DNA from: Desulfuromonas versatilis
Lineage (GTDB): Bacteria; Desulfobacterota; Desulfuromonadia; Desulfuromonadales; NIT-T3
Length of the DNA stretch: 64,000 nucleotides
NCBI RefSeq assembly: GCF_019704135.1
Contig: NZ_AP024355.1
Coordinates: 1,054,001 to 1,118,000, forward strand
Direction: 5' to 3'
The position numbers and the translations under genes were made by a program. The notes under the pieces are model-generated. The model was not told the DNA's origin and made no database searches. It was given only the letters and a program-made list of their open reading frames with translations. Shown piece by piece: positions 29,694 through 39,579 of the stretch (the stretch's first letter is position 1; each line of letters begins with the position of its first letter).

Positions 29694-30176
29694 ATGAACA
29701 AAGCACGCATTCTCCAGCTGATCATCGAGACCCTCGCCGCGGACCTCGCGGTGCTGTTCCAGGCGGCGAAAACCGCCCACGAGGCCGCCACCCACGAGGA
29801 GAACATCCCCGACAACAAGTACGCCACCCTGAGCCTGGAGGCCTCCTACATCGCCCAGGCCCAGGCCAACCGCGCCCAGGAAATCAAGGCGGCCCTCGAC
29901 GCCTACCGCGGCCTGGAGCTGAAGGCGTTCGCCGAACAGGCTCCCATCCGCTTGAGCGCCCTGGTCACCCTCGAGGACGCAGACGGCGGCACCCGGATGG
30001 TATTCATCGGCCCCGAGGCCGGCGGTCTGAAGGTCAAGGAGGGGGGCCGCGAGATCGTGGTGATCACTCCGCAGTCGCCGGTCGGCCGGGAGCTGATCGG
30101 CAAGCGGCTGGGCGACGAGGTGGAGATGCGCGCCGGCGGTTCGGTGAAGCAGTACGAGATCGTCGCCATCTGCTGA
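29694..30176 (+). CDS. GreA/GreB-family transcription elongation factor-like protein
   Basis: A 160-aa two-domain protein resembling Gre factors. The N-terminal part is a coiled coil (about 1-75) whose tip contains the acidic stretch HEENIPDNKY, where true GreA has DLSEN. The C-terminal FKBP-like domain ends with TPQSPVGRELIGKRLGDEV, the hallmark of the Gre C-terminus. Gre factors enter the RNA polymerase secondary channel and stimulate transcript cleavage; this subfamily differs at the tip, so cleavage activity is inferred, not certain. The ATG is preceded by a poor ribosome site because the repeat abuts it. A good terminator follows. Confidence 0.8.
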   Translation: MNKARILQLIIETLAADLAVLFQAAKTAHEAATHEENIPDNKYATLSLEASYIAQAQANRAQEIKAALDAYRGLELKAFAEQAPIRLSALVTLEDADGGTRMVFIGPEAGGLKVKEGGREIVVITPQSPVGRELIGKRLGDEVEMRAGGSVKQYEIVAIC

Positions 30177-30282
30177 GGCCTGCCGTCCGCCGCCCGGGAT
30201 GAACTCGCCTTTGTCCGCGAAATTGCGCGGAAAAAAGCATTGCCGTGGCGGTGGCAATGGTGGTACAAGTAACCCGCACCTG

Positions 30283-30317
30283 AACCACAGGACTTGCCCC
30301 CTGTGGTTTTTATTTTT
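30283..30317 (+). terminator. Rho-independent terminator after the GreA-like gene
   Basis: The stem aaccacagg/cctgtggtt (30283-30291 and 30300-30308) is followed by a T-rich tract to 30317. Confidence 0.9.
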
Positions 30318-30327
30318 TGCTGACCAA

Positions 30328-30363
30328 CCCTCACCCCGGCCTTCTCCCTGAGGGAGAGGGGGC
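30328..30363. repeat. Palindromic interspersed element (ccctcacccc..ctccctgagggag type)
   Basis: ccctcaccccggcc is followed by the palindrome ctccctgagggag and a G-run. This resembles a palindromic repeat type seen between genes in many GC-rich proteobacteria. It lies in the leader of the ABC-F gene. Confidence 0.5.
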
Positions 30364-30411
30364 TTTTCGGTGAACACCCATATTTTTTTCTAAGTAAAGG
30401 AAAGACGGAAC

Positions 30412-32046
<1,635 letters not shown>

Positions 32047-32059
32047 GAGGATTTAATCG

Positions 32060-32257
32060 GTGTTCGGACAGCAGCGAAAAGACATCCACCCCGGCCTGGC
32101 GGTGGCCGTGGTGCTGAAAAAGGATCAGCGCAGCGGCAAACTGACCGAGGGGGTCGTCAAGGACATCCTCACCAGTGCCCCCTATCACTCGCGGGGGATC
32201 AAGGTGCGGCTCGAGGACGGCCAGGTCGGCCGGGTGCAGGCGCTTATCAGTACTTGA
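32060..32257 (+). CDS. ywbE: YwbE family small protein
   Basis: A 65-aa protein matching the YwbE/DUF2196 family: GQQRKDIHPGLAVAVVLKKDQRSGKLTEG, then the HSRGIKVRLEDGQVGRVQ ending. The start is GTG at 32060, supported by AGGAGG about 8 bases upstream. The predicted fold is a small KOW-like beta-barrel. The biological function is unknown. Its 3' end overlaps the 3' end of amn on the opposite strand by 11 bases. Confidence 0.88.
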   Translation: MFGQQRKDIHPGLAVAVVLKKDQRSGKLTEGVVKDILTSAPYHSRGIKVRLEDGQVGRVQALIST

Positions 32258-33020
32258 AGTGTTTGATCTTTTCGCCCTTGCCGCCGATCTCGGTCATCGC
32301 CTCGATGCCGATGCGCAGGTGGGTCTCGGTCCAGCGCCGGGTGACCAGGTCGTCCGACTCCTCGGTCTTGACCCCCTCGGGGGTCAGCGGCACGTCGGAA
32401 ACCAGCAACAGGGCGCCGCGGGCGATCTCGTTGTAGTGGCCGACGATGAAGATGGTCGCCGTCTCCATCTCGATGCCGATGCAGGTCATCTGCTGCAGGC
32501 GGGCGAGAAAGGCCTGGTCGTGCTCCCAGAGCCGCCGGTTGGTGGTGTAGACCACCCCGGTGCGGTACTCGTGGCCGTGCTGGGCGATCTTTTCCGAGAC
32601 GAACTTGTGCAGCTTGAAGGAGGGGAGGGCGGGGACCTCCGGGGGGAAGTAGTCGTTGCTGGTCCCATCGCCGCGGATGGCGGCGATGGGCAGGATGAAA
32701 TGGCCGATTTCGGTGGCTTTCTTCAGACCGCCGCACTTGCCGAGGTAGAGCACCCCCTTGGGTTTGCGGGCGATCAGCAGGTCCATGATGGTGGCGGCGT
32801 TGGCCGAGCCGATGCCGAAGTTGATGATGCTCAACCCGTGGTTGTTGGTGGCGGCCTGCATGGGGCGGTTCTCCCCGTAGACATCGCAGCCGAACTGCTC
32901 GGCGAAGCTGCGCACGTAGTTGTCGAAGTTGGTGAGCAGGATGTAGTCGCCGAAGCGCTCCAGGGGCATCCCCGTGTAGCGCGGCAGCCAGTTTCGGGCG
33001 ATCTGCTGTCGGTCGGCCAT
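32247..33020 (-). CDS. amn: AMP nucleosidase (short form)
   Basis: A 257-aa enzyme hydrolysing AMP to adenine and ribose-5-phosphate, of the purine nucleoside phosphorylase superfamily. It shows INFGIGSANAATIMDLL, LYLGKCGGLK, the substrate-binding IGIEMETATIF and the catalytic-region LVSDVPLTPEGVKTEESD. E. coli Amn is about 480 aa with an extra N-terminal regulatory domain that is missing here, as in other short bacterial forms. The ATG at 33020 has GGAGGACCT in front. It is likely transcribed together with the upstream arsM gene (20-base gap). Confidence 0.92.
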   Translation of the reverse strand: MADRQQIARNWLPRYTGMPLERFGDYILLTNFDNYVRSFAEQFGCDVYGENRPMQAATNNHGLSIINFGIGSANAATIMDLLIARKPKGVLYLGKCGGLKKATEIGHFILPIAAIRGDGTSNDYFPPEVPALPSFKLHKFVSEKIAQHGHEYRTGVVYTTNRRLWEHDQAFLARLQQMTCIGIEMETATIFIVGHYNEIARGALLLVSDVPLTPEGVKTEESDDLVTRRWTETHLRIGIEAMTEIGGKGEKIKHFKY

Positions 33021-33040
33021 AGGTCCTCCGCGGGTTCGGG

Positions 33041-34093
33041 TCAGCAGCAGGAGCCGCCGCCGGAGGCTTCGCCGGCGGGAGGGCAGGGGGAACAGTCGAA
33101 GGGCCCGAAATGCACCGAACGGTCGCCGTCGACGCGAAAGTGCGGGGCGAAGCGGGTGCCGCCGAGCATGTCGGCGGTGTTGCCGCAGACCAGCATCGGC
33201 TTGCCGGTGACGAAGAAGTGGTGGCCGTCCAGGGCGAAGCCGTGGGGCGCGTCGGGGATGCTCCCCAGGTAGGTGGCGACCTGGCCGTAGTCTTCGCAGA
33301 TGTCTTCGAGGCTCGCGAGCTTGAAGGCGCGCACGGTGACGGAGTAGAAGTCGATCATCCCGGCCTTGCGCTCCAGGGCCTGGTTGTTGAGGGCGATGCG
33401 GCGGCTGGAGACCTTGCGGTAGTCGGGGCAGCCCAAGCCGGCGAGCAGCCGGCGGAAGTCCTCGGTGTAGAGGGCGCCGGCCAGGCACTCGCCGTGTAGC
33501 ACCGGGTCGCGGCGCAGATCCTCGGGGATGCGCCGGCCGGCGAAGACGTCGGAGAAATAGAGCTCCCCGCCGGGCTTGAGCACCCGGAAGATCTCGGCGA
33601 AGACCCGCTCCTTGGCCGGGGAGAGATTGATGACGCAGTTGGAGACCACCAGGTCGATGGAGTTATCGGCGATGCCGGCGCTGGCCAGGTCCTCGATGTA
33701 GCCCTGGACGAATTCGACGTTGGGCTCGGCGAAGCCGAAGCGGCTGGTCTGCCGCGCCATGTGGCGGCGGGCGACCTCGAGCTGCTCGTCGGTCATGTCG
33801 ATGCCGATCACCCGCCCCTTGGGCCCGACCAGCTTGGAGAGCAGGTAGACGTCGCGGCCGGTGCCGCACCCCAGGTCGAGCACCGTCAGCCCCTCGATCG
33901 CCTCGGGGATGGGCGAGCCGCAGCCGTAGAAGCGGTCGAGGATTTCCCCCTCGATCTGGGCGAGGATCTCGCGGTGGGCCCGGGGCATGGCCTCGGTGCT
34001 GCAGCAGGCGCTGGTCTTGAGGTCCTTCTGGCTCTTGAGGGTCTGGCCGTAGTACTGCTTAACGGCGGCGAGGGTGGTTTCGCGGTTGTCCAT
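33041..34093 (-). CDS. arsM: Arsenite S-adenosylmethionine methyltransferase
   Basis: A 350-aa cytosolic enzyme that methylates As(III) to volatile or less toxic forms. The conserved arsenic-binding cysteines are present: the N-terminal SACC pair, Cys in VVSNCVINLSPAKERVF, and Cys in LHGECLAGALY. The SAM-binding motif is VLDLGCGTGRDVYLLS. A glycine-serine C-terminal tail ends in CC and may help bind metal. No arsR, arsB or arsC is adjacent; amn follows after 20 bases and the sensor-exonuclease gene lies 43 bases upstream. The same family is sometimes annotated simply as a methyltransferase, but the cysteine pattern supports ArsM. Confidence 0.9.
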   Translation of the reverse strand: MDNRETTLAAVKQYYGQTLKSQKDLKTSACCSTEAMPRAHREILAQIEGEILDRFYGCGSPIPEAIEGLTVLDLGCGTGRDVYLLSKLVGPKGRVIGIDMTDEQLEVARRHMARQTSRFGFAEPNVEFVQGYIEDLASAGIADNSIDLVVSNCVINLSPAKERVFAEIFRVLKPGGELYFSDVFAGRRIPEDLRRDPVLHGECLAGALYTEDFRRLLAGLGCPDYRKVSSRRIALNNQALERKAGMIDFYSVTVRAFKLASLEDICEDYGQVATYLGSIPDAPHGFALDGHHFFVTGKPMLVCGNTADMLGGTRFAPHFRVDGDRSVHFGPFDCSPCPPAGEASGGGSCC

Positions 34094-34136
34094 GGTCGGT
34101 ATCTCCTGAATCAGGTTTTTCGGGGCCGGGGGCCCG

Positions 34137-36296
34137 TCAGAATTTCATCTTGGCGAATTGGGAGGCGGCCGAGGCCCGCACGGCGTCCTCCAGGGTGCGG
34201 ATCCCCTTGGCTTCGAGCAGGGGGATCAGCTTGAGCAGCACCTCGGCGGTGACGATGGCATCCCCCAGGGCGGTGTGGCGGCCGACGATCTTGACGTTGA
34301 GCCGCTCGGCGATGCCATCGAGGGAATGGCTCTCGAGGTTGGGGTGGATCACCGAGGAGAGCAGCAGCGTGTCGAGCACCGGCTGGTCGAAGCGCACCCC
34401 AGCCTGCTCCTGCTTCAGCTGCAGGAACTTCATGTCGAAGGCGGCGTTGTGGGCCACCAGCACCGAGCCTTCGGCAAACTGGTGGAACCGGGGCAGCACC
34501 TGGTCGATGGTCGGCTGGCCCACCAGCAGCTCGGGCTGGATGCCGTGGATGGCCACCGACTGCGCGGGGACCGGCCGGCGTGGATCGACCAGCTGGTCGA
34601 TGGTCTCGTGGTGGAGCAGGCGGTTGTTGACGATGCGGATAGCCCCGATCTGGATGATCTCGTCCCCCTCGGAGGGGTTCAGGCCGGTGGTCTCGGTATC
34701 GAAGACCAGGTAGGCCAGCTTGCGCAGGGATTGCGGGCCGAGCTTCTGCCAGCCTGGCTGGTGAAACAGGTCGAATTCGTAATAGATCGGTCGCTGTCCG
34801 GCCGGGGCGCGCAGCTCGATCCGCTCCTCCTCCGGCGCCGGGGCGGGCAGTTCGATGCGTACCTGGTGACAGGAGACGCCGCCGGGCGGCTCGATCCCCA
34901 GCGACCCGCCATGCTTGGCCACCACTTCGCAGAAACTGAGGATCTGCCCCTGGACGTTGGTGATCAGCGGTGAATTCTCCCAGTTGCCGAGCAGCTGCCG
35001 GCTGACTTCGCAGCCCGGCCAGGAGATGGTCAGGGCGGCCTTGCCGGGGGCGCAGCGCGAGAGGCGCAGCTGCATCTTCACCAGGTTCTGCTGTGGTTTC
35101 AGCAGTCCCCCCAGGTGGGAGATGGCCTGGACGATGGAGTAGCTGTCCAGTTTCAGCCACAGCCCCTCCTCGGCCTGGCAGTCGACCTCGATGGCAAAGC
35201 GCGCCGTGATGTTGCGCTGGATGATCTGCAGCAGGTTCTCGGCCAGCACGTCCTCCACCCGGCTCAGGGCCTGCAGGTGGCGGGCGTAGTTTTCCCGGGC
35301 CTGGGCCAGGTGCTGCTGCAGCGAGCGGGAGGCCCGGTCGATGTTGAGCCGGTACAGGCGCAGCTGCTCGGGCTTCAGTTCGGGATCGGTGAGGATGGTG
35401 GAGATCGACTCGCGGATCTCGCCGATGGCGGTCTGCAGGTCGTCGGTCAGGGACTGGATGAGCATGTCGCGGCGGGTGTCGGCCTCGATCTGCCGGGTCA
35501 TATCCTCGACCGACAGGACAAAGCCCGATATCTGCCGGCGCTCGTCACGGGTGCCGAAAACCGGGGCCATGCTGACCCGCAGGCAGCGGCCCCCGTGCAG
35601 GGCGGTCATGAACCCGGAGACCGGTTTGCTCTGCCCCTTCTCCACCGCCTGCTGGAGCATCTCCAGGCCGTGGACGATGGGGTCGCGGTCGAGGATGCCG
35701 AACACCGAGCGCCCCAGACCGATCAGCCCCCCGGGCTGGGATTCGGCATAACCGCTGCGCTCGACGGGGCTCAGCAGCTGCTGGGCCTGGGGGTTGTAGA
35801 GCAGGATCTGCCCGTCGGTATTGCAGACCACCACCCCGCCCGGCAGTTCGGACATCAGGGCGGCCAGACGGTTGCGCTCCTCGGTCAGGTCGGCCCGGGC
35901 CGAGCGGATCTTCAGATCCACTTCGGTCTGCAGCCGGAGAAAGGCTTCGGCCGACTCGTTGATCACCTCGGTGAGGTAGATCAACTCCTTGGCGCCCCTG
36001 GGCTTGATGCGGTACTCGGGGTTGACCGAGGAGATCAGCCGCGTTTTTTCCGCCAGCTGAAGAATCGGGATGATGTAGTAATGAAACAGCAGGCTCACCA
36101 GGCTGCCGATGGCCATCACCAGCACCACCGCGCCCAGCAGCGGAAACGGCAGCAGCTTCTCGGCGAGCGCCTGGACGTAGAGCTGCTCCTCAAGCTCCAG
36201 GCTGAACCAGGAACCCAGAACGCTGGCCAGGATCACCCCGAAGATCAGGTTGACGATGGCGAGGAGAAAAATCCAGTATTTCAGCGATGGTCTCAT
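34137..36296 (-). CDS. Membrane PAS/degenerate-kinase protein fused to a DEDDh 3'-5' exonuclease
   Basis: A 719-aa fusion. Two N-terminal helices (about 8-30 and 52-78) and a HAMP-like region lead to a PAS domain (about 145-275; LMSELPGGVVVCNTDGQILLYNP). A kinase-like module follows, but the H-box position reads QSLTDDLQTAIGE without a phospho-accepting His and the N-box is unrecognisable, so it is probably inactive. The C-terminus (about 525-700) is a complete DnaQ-type exonuclease: ExoI VFDTETTGL, ExoII AHNAAFDMKF, ExoIII GRHTALGDA, giving all DEDDh residues. A membrane-tethered nuclease under sensor control is inferred. Related sensor-exonuclease proteins occur in other proteobacteria, but to my knowledge their role is not described. 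Confidence 0.88.
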   Translation of the reverse strand: MRPSLKYWIFLLAIVNLIFGVILASVLGSWFSLELEEQLYVQALAEKLLPFPLLGAVVLVMAIGSLVSLLFHYYIIPILQLAEKTRLISSVNPEYRIKPRGAKELIYLTEVINESAEAFLRLQTEVDLKIRSARADLTEERNRLAALMSELPGGVVVCNTDGQILLYNPQAQQLLSPVERSGYAESQPGGLIGLGRSVFGILDRDPIVHGLEMLQQAVEKGQSKPVSGFMTALHGGRCLRVSMAPVFGTRDERRQISGFVLSVEDMTRQIEADTRRDMLIQSLTDDLQTAIGEIRESISTILTDPELKPEQLRLYRLNIDRASRSLQQHLAQARENYARHLQALSRVEDVLAENLLQIIQRNITARFAIEVDCQAEEGLWLKLDSYSIVQAISHLGGLLKPQQNLVKMQLRLSRCAPGKAALTISWPGCEVSRQLLGNWENSPLITNVQGQILSFCEVVAKHGGSLGIEPPGGVSCHQVRIELPAPAPEEERIELRAPAGQRPIYYEFDLFHQPGWQKLGPQSLRKLAYLVFDTETTGLNPSEGDEIIQIGAIRIVNNRLLHHETIDQLVDPRRPVPAQSVAIHGIQPELLVGQPTIDQVLPRFHQFAEGSVLVAHNAAFDMKFLQLKQEQAGVRFDQPVLDTLLLSSVIHPNLESHSLDGIAERLNVKIVGRHTALGDAIVTAEVLLKLIPLLEAKGIRTLEDAVRASAASQFAKMKF

Positions 36297-36428
36297 GCAT
36301 TCCGCGGGTCCCGGGCCAGCGCGGGCCGGGGGATGGAACAGGTTGAAAATTATCGGTTCTCATCATATGCCAATTTCCGCGGTGCGTCCATCCCCTGGCG
36401 GCCCGCGGGCGTTTTTTCAACAAAACGG

Positions 36429-36457
36429 TTGACAGACGTCGGCTTTTCTATTAAAAG
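36429..36457 (+). promoter_or_regulatory. Promoter of tRNA-Val
   Basis: TTGACA (36429-36434), a 17-base spacer and TAAAAG (36452-36457), or ttaaaa with a spacer one base shorter. It lies 20 bases before the mature tRNA 5' end. Confidence 0.7.
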
Positions 36458-36476
36458 AGCAGCTCGCAAGGGTTGC

Positions 36477-36551
<75 letters not shown>

Positions 36552-36593
36552 TCCCTCCCCGGGGATGGACAACCGCGCGCAGGATAAATGCAG

Positions 36594-36635
36594 AGACCGG
36601 ATCGGCCGCAACGGCCGCTCCGGTCTTTTTTTTTT
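36594..36635 (+). terminator. Rho-independent terminator after tRNA-Val
   Basis: The stem agaccgga..cggccg/cggccg..tccggtct with loop caa is followed by a run of T residues. Confidence 0.92.
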
Positions 36636-36741
36636 CGGCAGTCCGTTCCGGGACACCCCGCGCCCCTTTCCTGGGATGCAGGATCTGGTATTGTTTCCTC
36701 AGAGCCCAGTCCGGCGATCTCCAACCACCCCAGGAGAGACC

Positions 36742-37839
36742 ATGAATTCGCTCATCCCCGAGTACAATCCCCCCGACTTCGCCCGCCCCGAATTTGCCGA
36801 GGCCCCCGTGGTCAAAGTGGAGCCCGCCCCCCTGGACGGCGTGGTCCCGCAAAATTTTCACGGCACCTCCAACCACCCCGAATATGTGCACCTCGGGGCG
36901 GGCAGATGGATTCTAGCCGGAGAAAGCCGCATGGATAGCGTTCTGGTGCTGCGCGGTGAAACCCTCGAGGTGGTCGAGGCCCGACGGGTGAAGCGGGGCG
37001 ACCCGGTGGTGGTCGGCCGCACCGAAAACGGCGAGGAGGGGATCTACGTCCACACCAGCGGTTTCACCTCTGCGGCCAGCGCGGCGGCGGACAAGTTCAC
37101 CTTCCGCACCCGGGGCACCCGCGAGACTCCCTTCTCCCGCTCCTACGACGAGCTCTACCAGGTGCTGCGGCATGATCGCGACCAGGGCAACATCGTCTGG
37201 GTGCTGGGACCGGCGGTGGCCTTCGACAAGGACAGCCGCGACGCCATGCAGGGGCTCATCGAAAACGGCTATTGTCACGCCCTGCTGGCCGGCAACGCCC
37301 TGGCCACCCACGACCTTGAGGCGGGGTATTTCCGCACCGGTCTGGGGCAGAACATCTACTCCCAGGCCCTGCAGCCGCTGGGCCACTACAATCACCTGGA
37401 CATCCTCAACGAGGTGCGCCGCGCCGGCTCCACCCGCCAGGCGATCGCCGAGCTGGGGATCCGCGACGGCATCATCTATGCCTGTGAAACGCAGAAGATC
37501 CCCTATGTGCTGGCCGGTTCGATCCGCGATGACGGCCCGCTGCCCGAGGTGATCGCCGATGTCTACCGGGCCCAGGATGCCATGCGCGTGCACGCCCGCA
37601 AGGCGACCACGGTGATGGCCCTGGCGACCCAGCTGCACTCCATCGCCTTCGGCAACATGGTGCCGAGCTACCGGGTGCTGGAAGACGGCAGGGTGCGGCC
37701 GGTCTTCTTCTACATCGTCGACATGACCGAGTTCAGCGCCGACAAACTGGCCAACCGCGGCTCGGCCCAGGCCATAGCCGTGCTGACCAACGTGCAGGAT
37801 TTCATCGTCAATCTCTGGAACAACCTGAAAAAGCCCTGA
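36742..37839 (+). CDS. TIGR00300-family (LOR/SDH domain) protein, probable ornithine cyclodeaminase
   Basis: A 365-aa protein whose C-terminal two-thirds match the LOR/SDH (TIGR00300) domain: [69 protein letters not shown] and the final [12 protein letters not shown]. Archaeal and cyanobacterial relatives convert ornithine to proline and ammonia in an NAD-dependent reaction, and arginase (rocF) follows after 25 bases. That context supports ornithine cyclodeaminase as the function. The ATG at 36742 has CAGGAGAGACC in front; the longer open frame upstream runs back toward the tRNA and is not coding. Confidence 0.82.
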   Translation: MNSLIPEYNPPDFARPEFAEAPVVKVEPAPLDGVVPQNFHGTSNHPEYVHLGAGRWILAGESRMDSVLVLRGETLEVVEARRVKRGDPVVVGRTENGEEGIYVHTSGFTSAASAAADKFTFRTRGTRETPFSRSYDELYQVLRHDRDQGNIVWVLGPAVAFDKDSRDAMQGLIENGYCHALLAGNALATHDLEAGYFRTGLGQNIYSQALQPLGHYNHLDILNEVRRAGSTRQAIAELGIRDGIIYACETQKIPYVLAGSIRDDGPLPEVIADVYRAQDAMRVHARKATTVMALATQLHSIAFGNMVPSYRVLEDGRVRPVFFYIVDMTEFSADKLANRGSAQAIAVLTNVQDFIVNLWNNLKKP

Positions 37840-37864
37840 GCCTGGGGCAGGGGAGGAGCGGCGG

Positions 37865-38755
37865 ATGAAAGGGCAGGTGCAGATCATCGGCGTGCCGATG
37901 GACCTCGGCCAGTTGCACCGCGGGGTCGACATGGGCCCCGGCGCCATCCGCTACGCCGGGCTTCTGGGGCGGCTGGCAAGGCTCGGCTACCAGGTGCACG
38001 ACCGTGGTAACCTGCCGGTCCCGGTGCGCGACTCCCTGGCCGACCAGCAGGAGCAGAACTATCTGCCGGCGATCCGCCAGGTCTGTGAAGCCACCTACCG
38101 CTCGGGCCGCGAGGCGCTCGAGCAGGGCGCCATCCCGGTGTTTCTCGGGGGGGACCATTCCATCGCCATCGGCTCCATCGGCGGGGTAACCCACAGCGCC
38201 CCCGCCGGGGTCATCTGGATCGACGCCCACGGCGATTTCAATACCCCCCAGACCTCCGACTCGGGCAACATCCACGGCATGCCGCTGGCCGTGTTGCTCG
38301 GAGAGGGGTTCCCCGAACTGGTGGATGTCGGGCGCCCGGGAGCCAAGCTGGTGCCCGGAGACGTGGTGCTGATCGGCATTCGCGATCTGGACCCGGCGGA
38401 GAGGTCCCGGCTGAAACAGAGCGGCATTGGCGTGTTCACCATGCGCGATATCGACGAGCGGGGGATGGCCGTGGTGCTGAAGGAGGCCTTGAAAAAGCTC
38501 GGCCATCGGCAGCGGCTGCACGTCAGCCTGGACGTGGACGCCCTCGAGCCCCACGAGGCCCCGGGCGTCGGCACCCCCTCACCGGGGGGGCTGACGTACC
38601 GGGAGGCGCAGCTGGTGATGGAGATCCTCGCCGACACGCGGCGGGTCGCCTCCCTGGACATCGTCGAGATCAACCCGATTCTCGATGATCGCAACCAGAC
38701 CGCGCAGATCGCCGTGGCGCTGGCCGCCTCGCTGTTCGGCAAACGCATCCTCTAG
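37865..38755 (+). CDS. rocF: Arginase
   Basis: A 296-aa Mn-dependent enzyme splitting arginine to ornithine and urea. The ureohydrolase metal ligands are all visible: [18 protein letters not shown] and [18 protein letters not shown]; the [12 protein letters not shown] segment near the N-terminus is typical of arginases rather than agmatinases. ATG 37865 follows GGGGAGGAGCGGCGG. It forms an operon with the upstream TIGR00300 gene, so the two would turn arginine into proline plus urea and ammonia. A hairpin terminator follows. Confidence 0.92.
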   Translation: MKGQVQIIGVPMDLGQLHRGVDMGPGAIRYAGLLGRLARLGYQVHDRGNLPVPVRDSLADQQEQNYLPAIRQVCEATYRSGREALEQGAIPVFLGGDHSIAIGSIGGVTHSAPAGVIWIDAHGDFNTPQTSDSGNIHGMPLAVLLGEGFPELVDVGRPGAKLVPGDVVLIGIRDLDPAERSRLKQSGIGVFTMRDIDERGMAVVLKEALKKLGHRQRLHVSLDVDALEPHEAPGVGTPSPGGLTYREAQLVMEILADTRRVASLDIVEINPILDDRNQTAQIAVALAASLFGKRIL

Positions 38756-38763
38756 CCACCTAA

Positions 38764-38799
38764 AGCAAAGGGCGGGCCCCTTAGGACCCGCCCTTTGCT
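38764..38799. terminator. Bidirectional hairpin terminator between rocF and tpx
   Basis: agcaaagggcggg and cccgccctttgct are perfect reverse complements around ccccttagga. Only short T-runs flank it. Confidence 0.75.
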
Positions 38800-38809
38800 G
38801 TCTTTGGTG

Positions 38810-38862
38810 GTAGGGGCAGGCCTGTGTGCCTGCCCTGGGCGGCCACCTGGGGCCGCCCCTAC
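38810..38862. repeat. REP-like palindrome (gtaggggc..gcccctac)
   Basis: gtaggggcagg and a second block ending ccgcccctac are inverted, with inner hairpins ggcaggc..gcctgcc and gggcggcc..ggccgccc. It resembles a widespread intergenic palindrome type. It sits just past the 3' end of tpx. Confidence 0.6.
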
Positions 38863-38875
38863 GGTTGTTTTCTCA

Positions 38876-39502
38876 TTACGGCTCTTTGGCCAGTTCCGCG
38901 GCCTTGGCGAAGGCCGTTGCCATATCCGGCAAATGGGACAGCTCCGGGACCACCTGGATGTAGCGTATCGTCCCCTTTTTGTCGACCAGGACCACCGAGC
39001 GCGCCAGCAGGTAGATCTGGTCCACCAGCAGCCCGCTCGATTGGCCGAAGTCGGCCTTCTGGAAATCCGACAGGTAGAGGATGTCCTTGAACCCGGTTTC
39101 CTCGGCGAAGCGTGCCTGGGCGAAGGGGAGGTCACGGCTGATGGTGACCCGTCTGATGGCCGGCGGGAGTTTGCCGGCGGCTTCACCGAGGATGTGCGTC
39201 TGCCGCTCGCAAACCTGGGTGTCGAGCGACGGTACGATGCTCATCAGCAGCACCGAGCCCTGCATGTCGGCCAGGTCGACGCTGTTGAGGTTCGAGTCGA
39301 CCAGGGGGACCGAGGGGAGCTTCTCCCCCACTTTGAGGGGGGTGCCGAGCAGGTTCAGGCTCAGGGTCCCGCCGCGGGTGACGGTTTCGCCGGGGTTGAC
39401 CGAGCGGGTGTCGACGGGAATGACCGGCGCGCTGCTGGCGCACCCGGTCAGCCACAGGGCTGCCAGGCCGGCGAACACCGCGAGCAGCTGTTTGACTTTC
39501 AT
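38876..39502 (-). CDS. tpx: Lipoprotein thiol peroxidase (Tpx-like), lacking the usual resolving cysteine
   Basis: A 208-aa peroxidase of the Tpx/peroxiredoxin family. The Tpx hallmark IVPSLDTQVCERQ places the peroxidatic cysteine at residue 98, and SRDLPFAQARF matches the Tpx substrate region. Two things are odd. First, the N-terminus is a lipoprotein signal (hydrophobic core, lipobox LTGC, Cys21), so the enzyme should be membrane-anchored outside the cytoplasm, whereas Tpx is usually cytosolic or soluble. Second, where E. coli Tpx has its resolving cysteine (RFCGAEG), this protein reads RFAEETG. No other cysteine is present, so it would act as a one-Cys enzyme reduced by a partner. The ATG at 39502 follows AAGGAGG. 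Confidence 0.85.
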   Translation of the reverse strand: MKVKQLLAVFAGLAALWLTGCASSAPVIPVDTRSVNPGETVTRGGTLSLNLLGTPLKVGEKLPSVPLVDSNLNSVDLADMQGSVLLMSIVPSLDTQVCERQTHILGEAAGKLPPAIRRVTISRDLPFAQARFAEETGFKDILYLSDFQKADFGQSSGLLVDQIYLLARSVVLVDKKGTIRYIQVVPELSHLPDMATAFAKAAELAKEP

Positions 39503-39579
39503 GGGTAGAATCCTCCTTGTTGTGGAATGACATCAATTCTACCCCGAATCGCCCGATCTTCAAAATTTTACCATCCCCC

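Noticed and set aside
37865-38755. Agmatinase instead of arginase
   Set aside because: The ureohydrolase core and the N-terminal [11 protein letters not shown] segment fit arginase, and the adjacent ornithine-using gene supports it.
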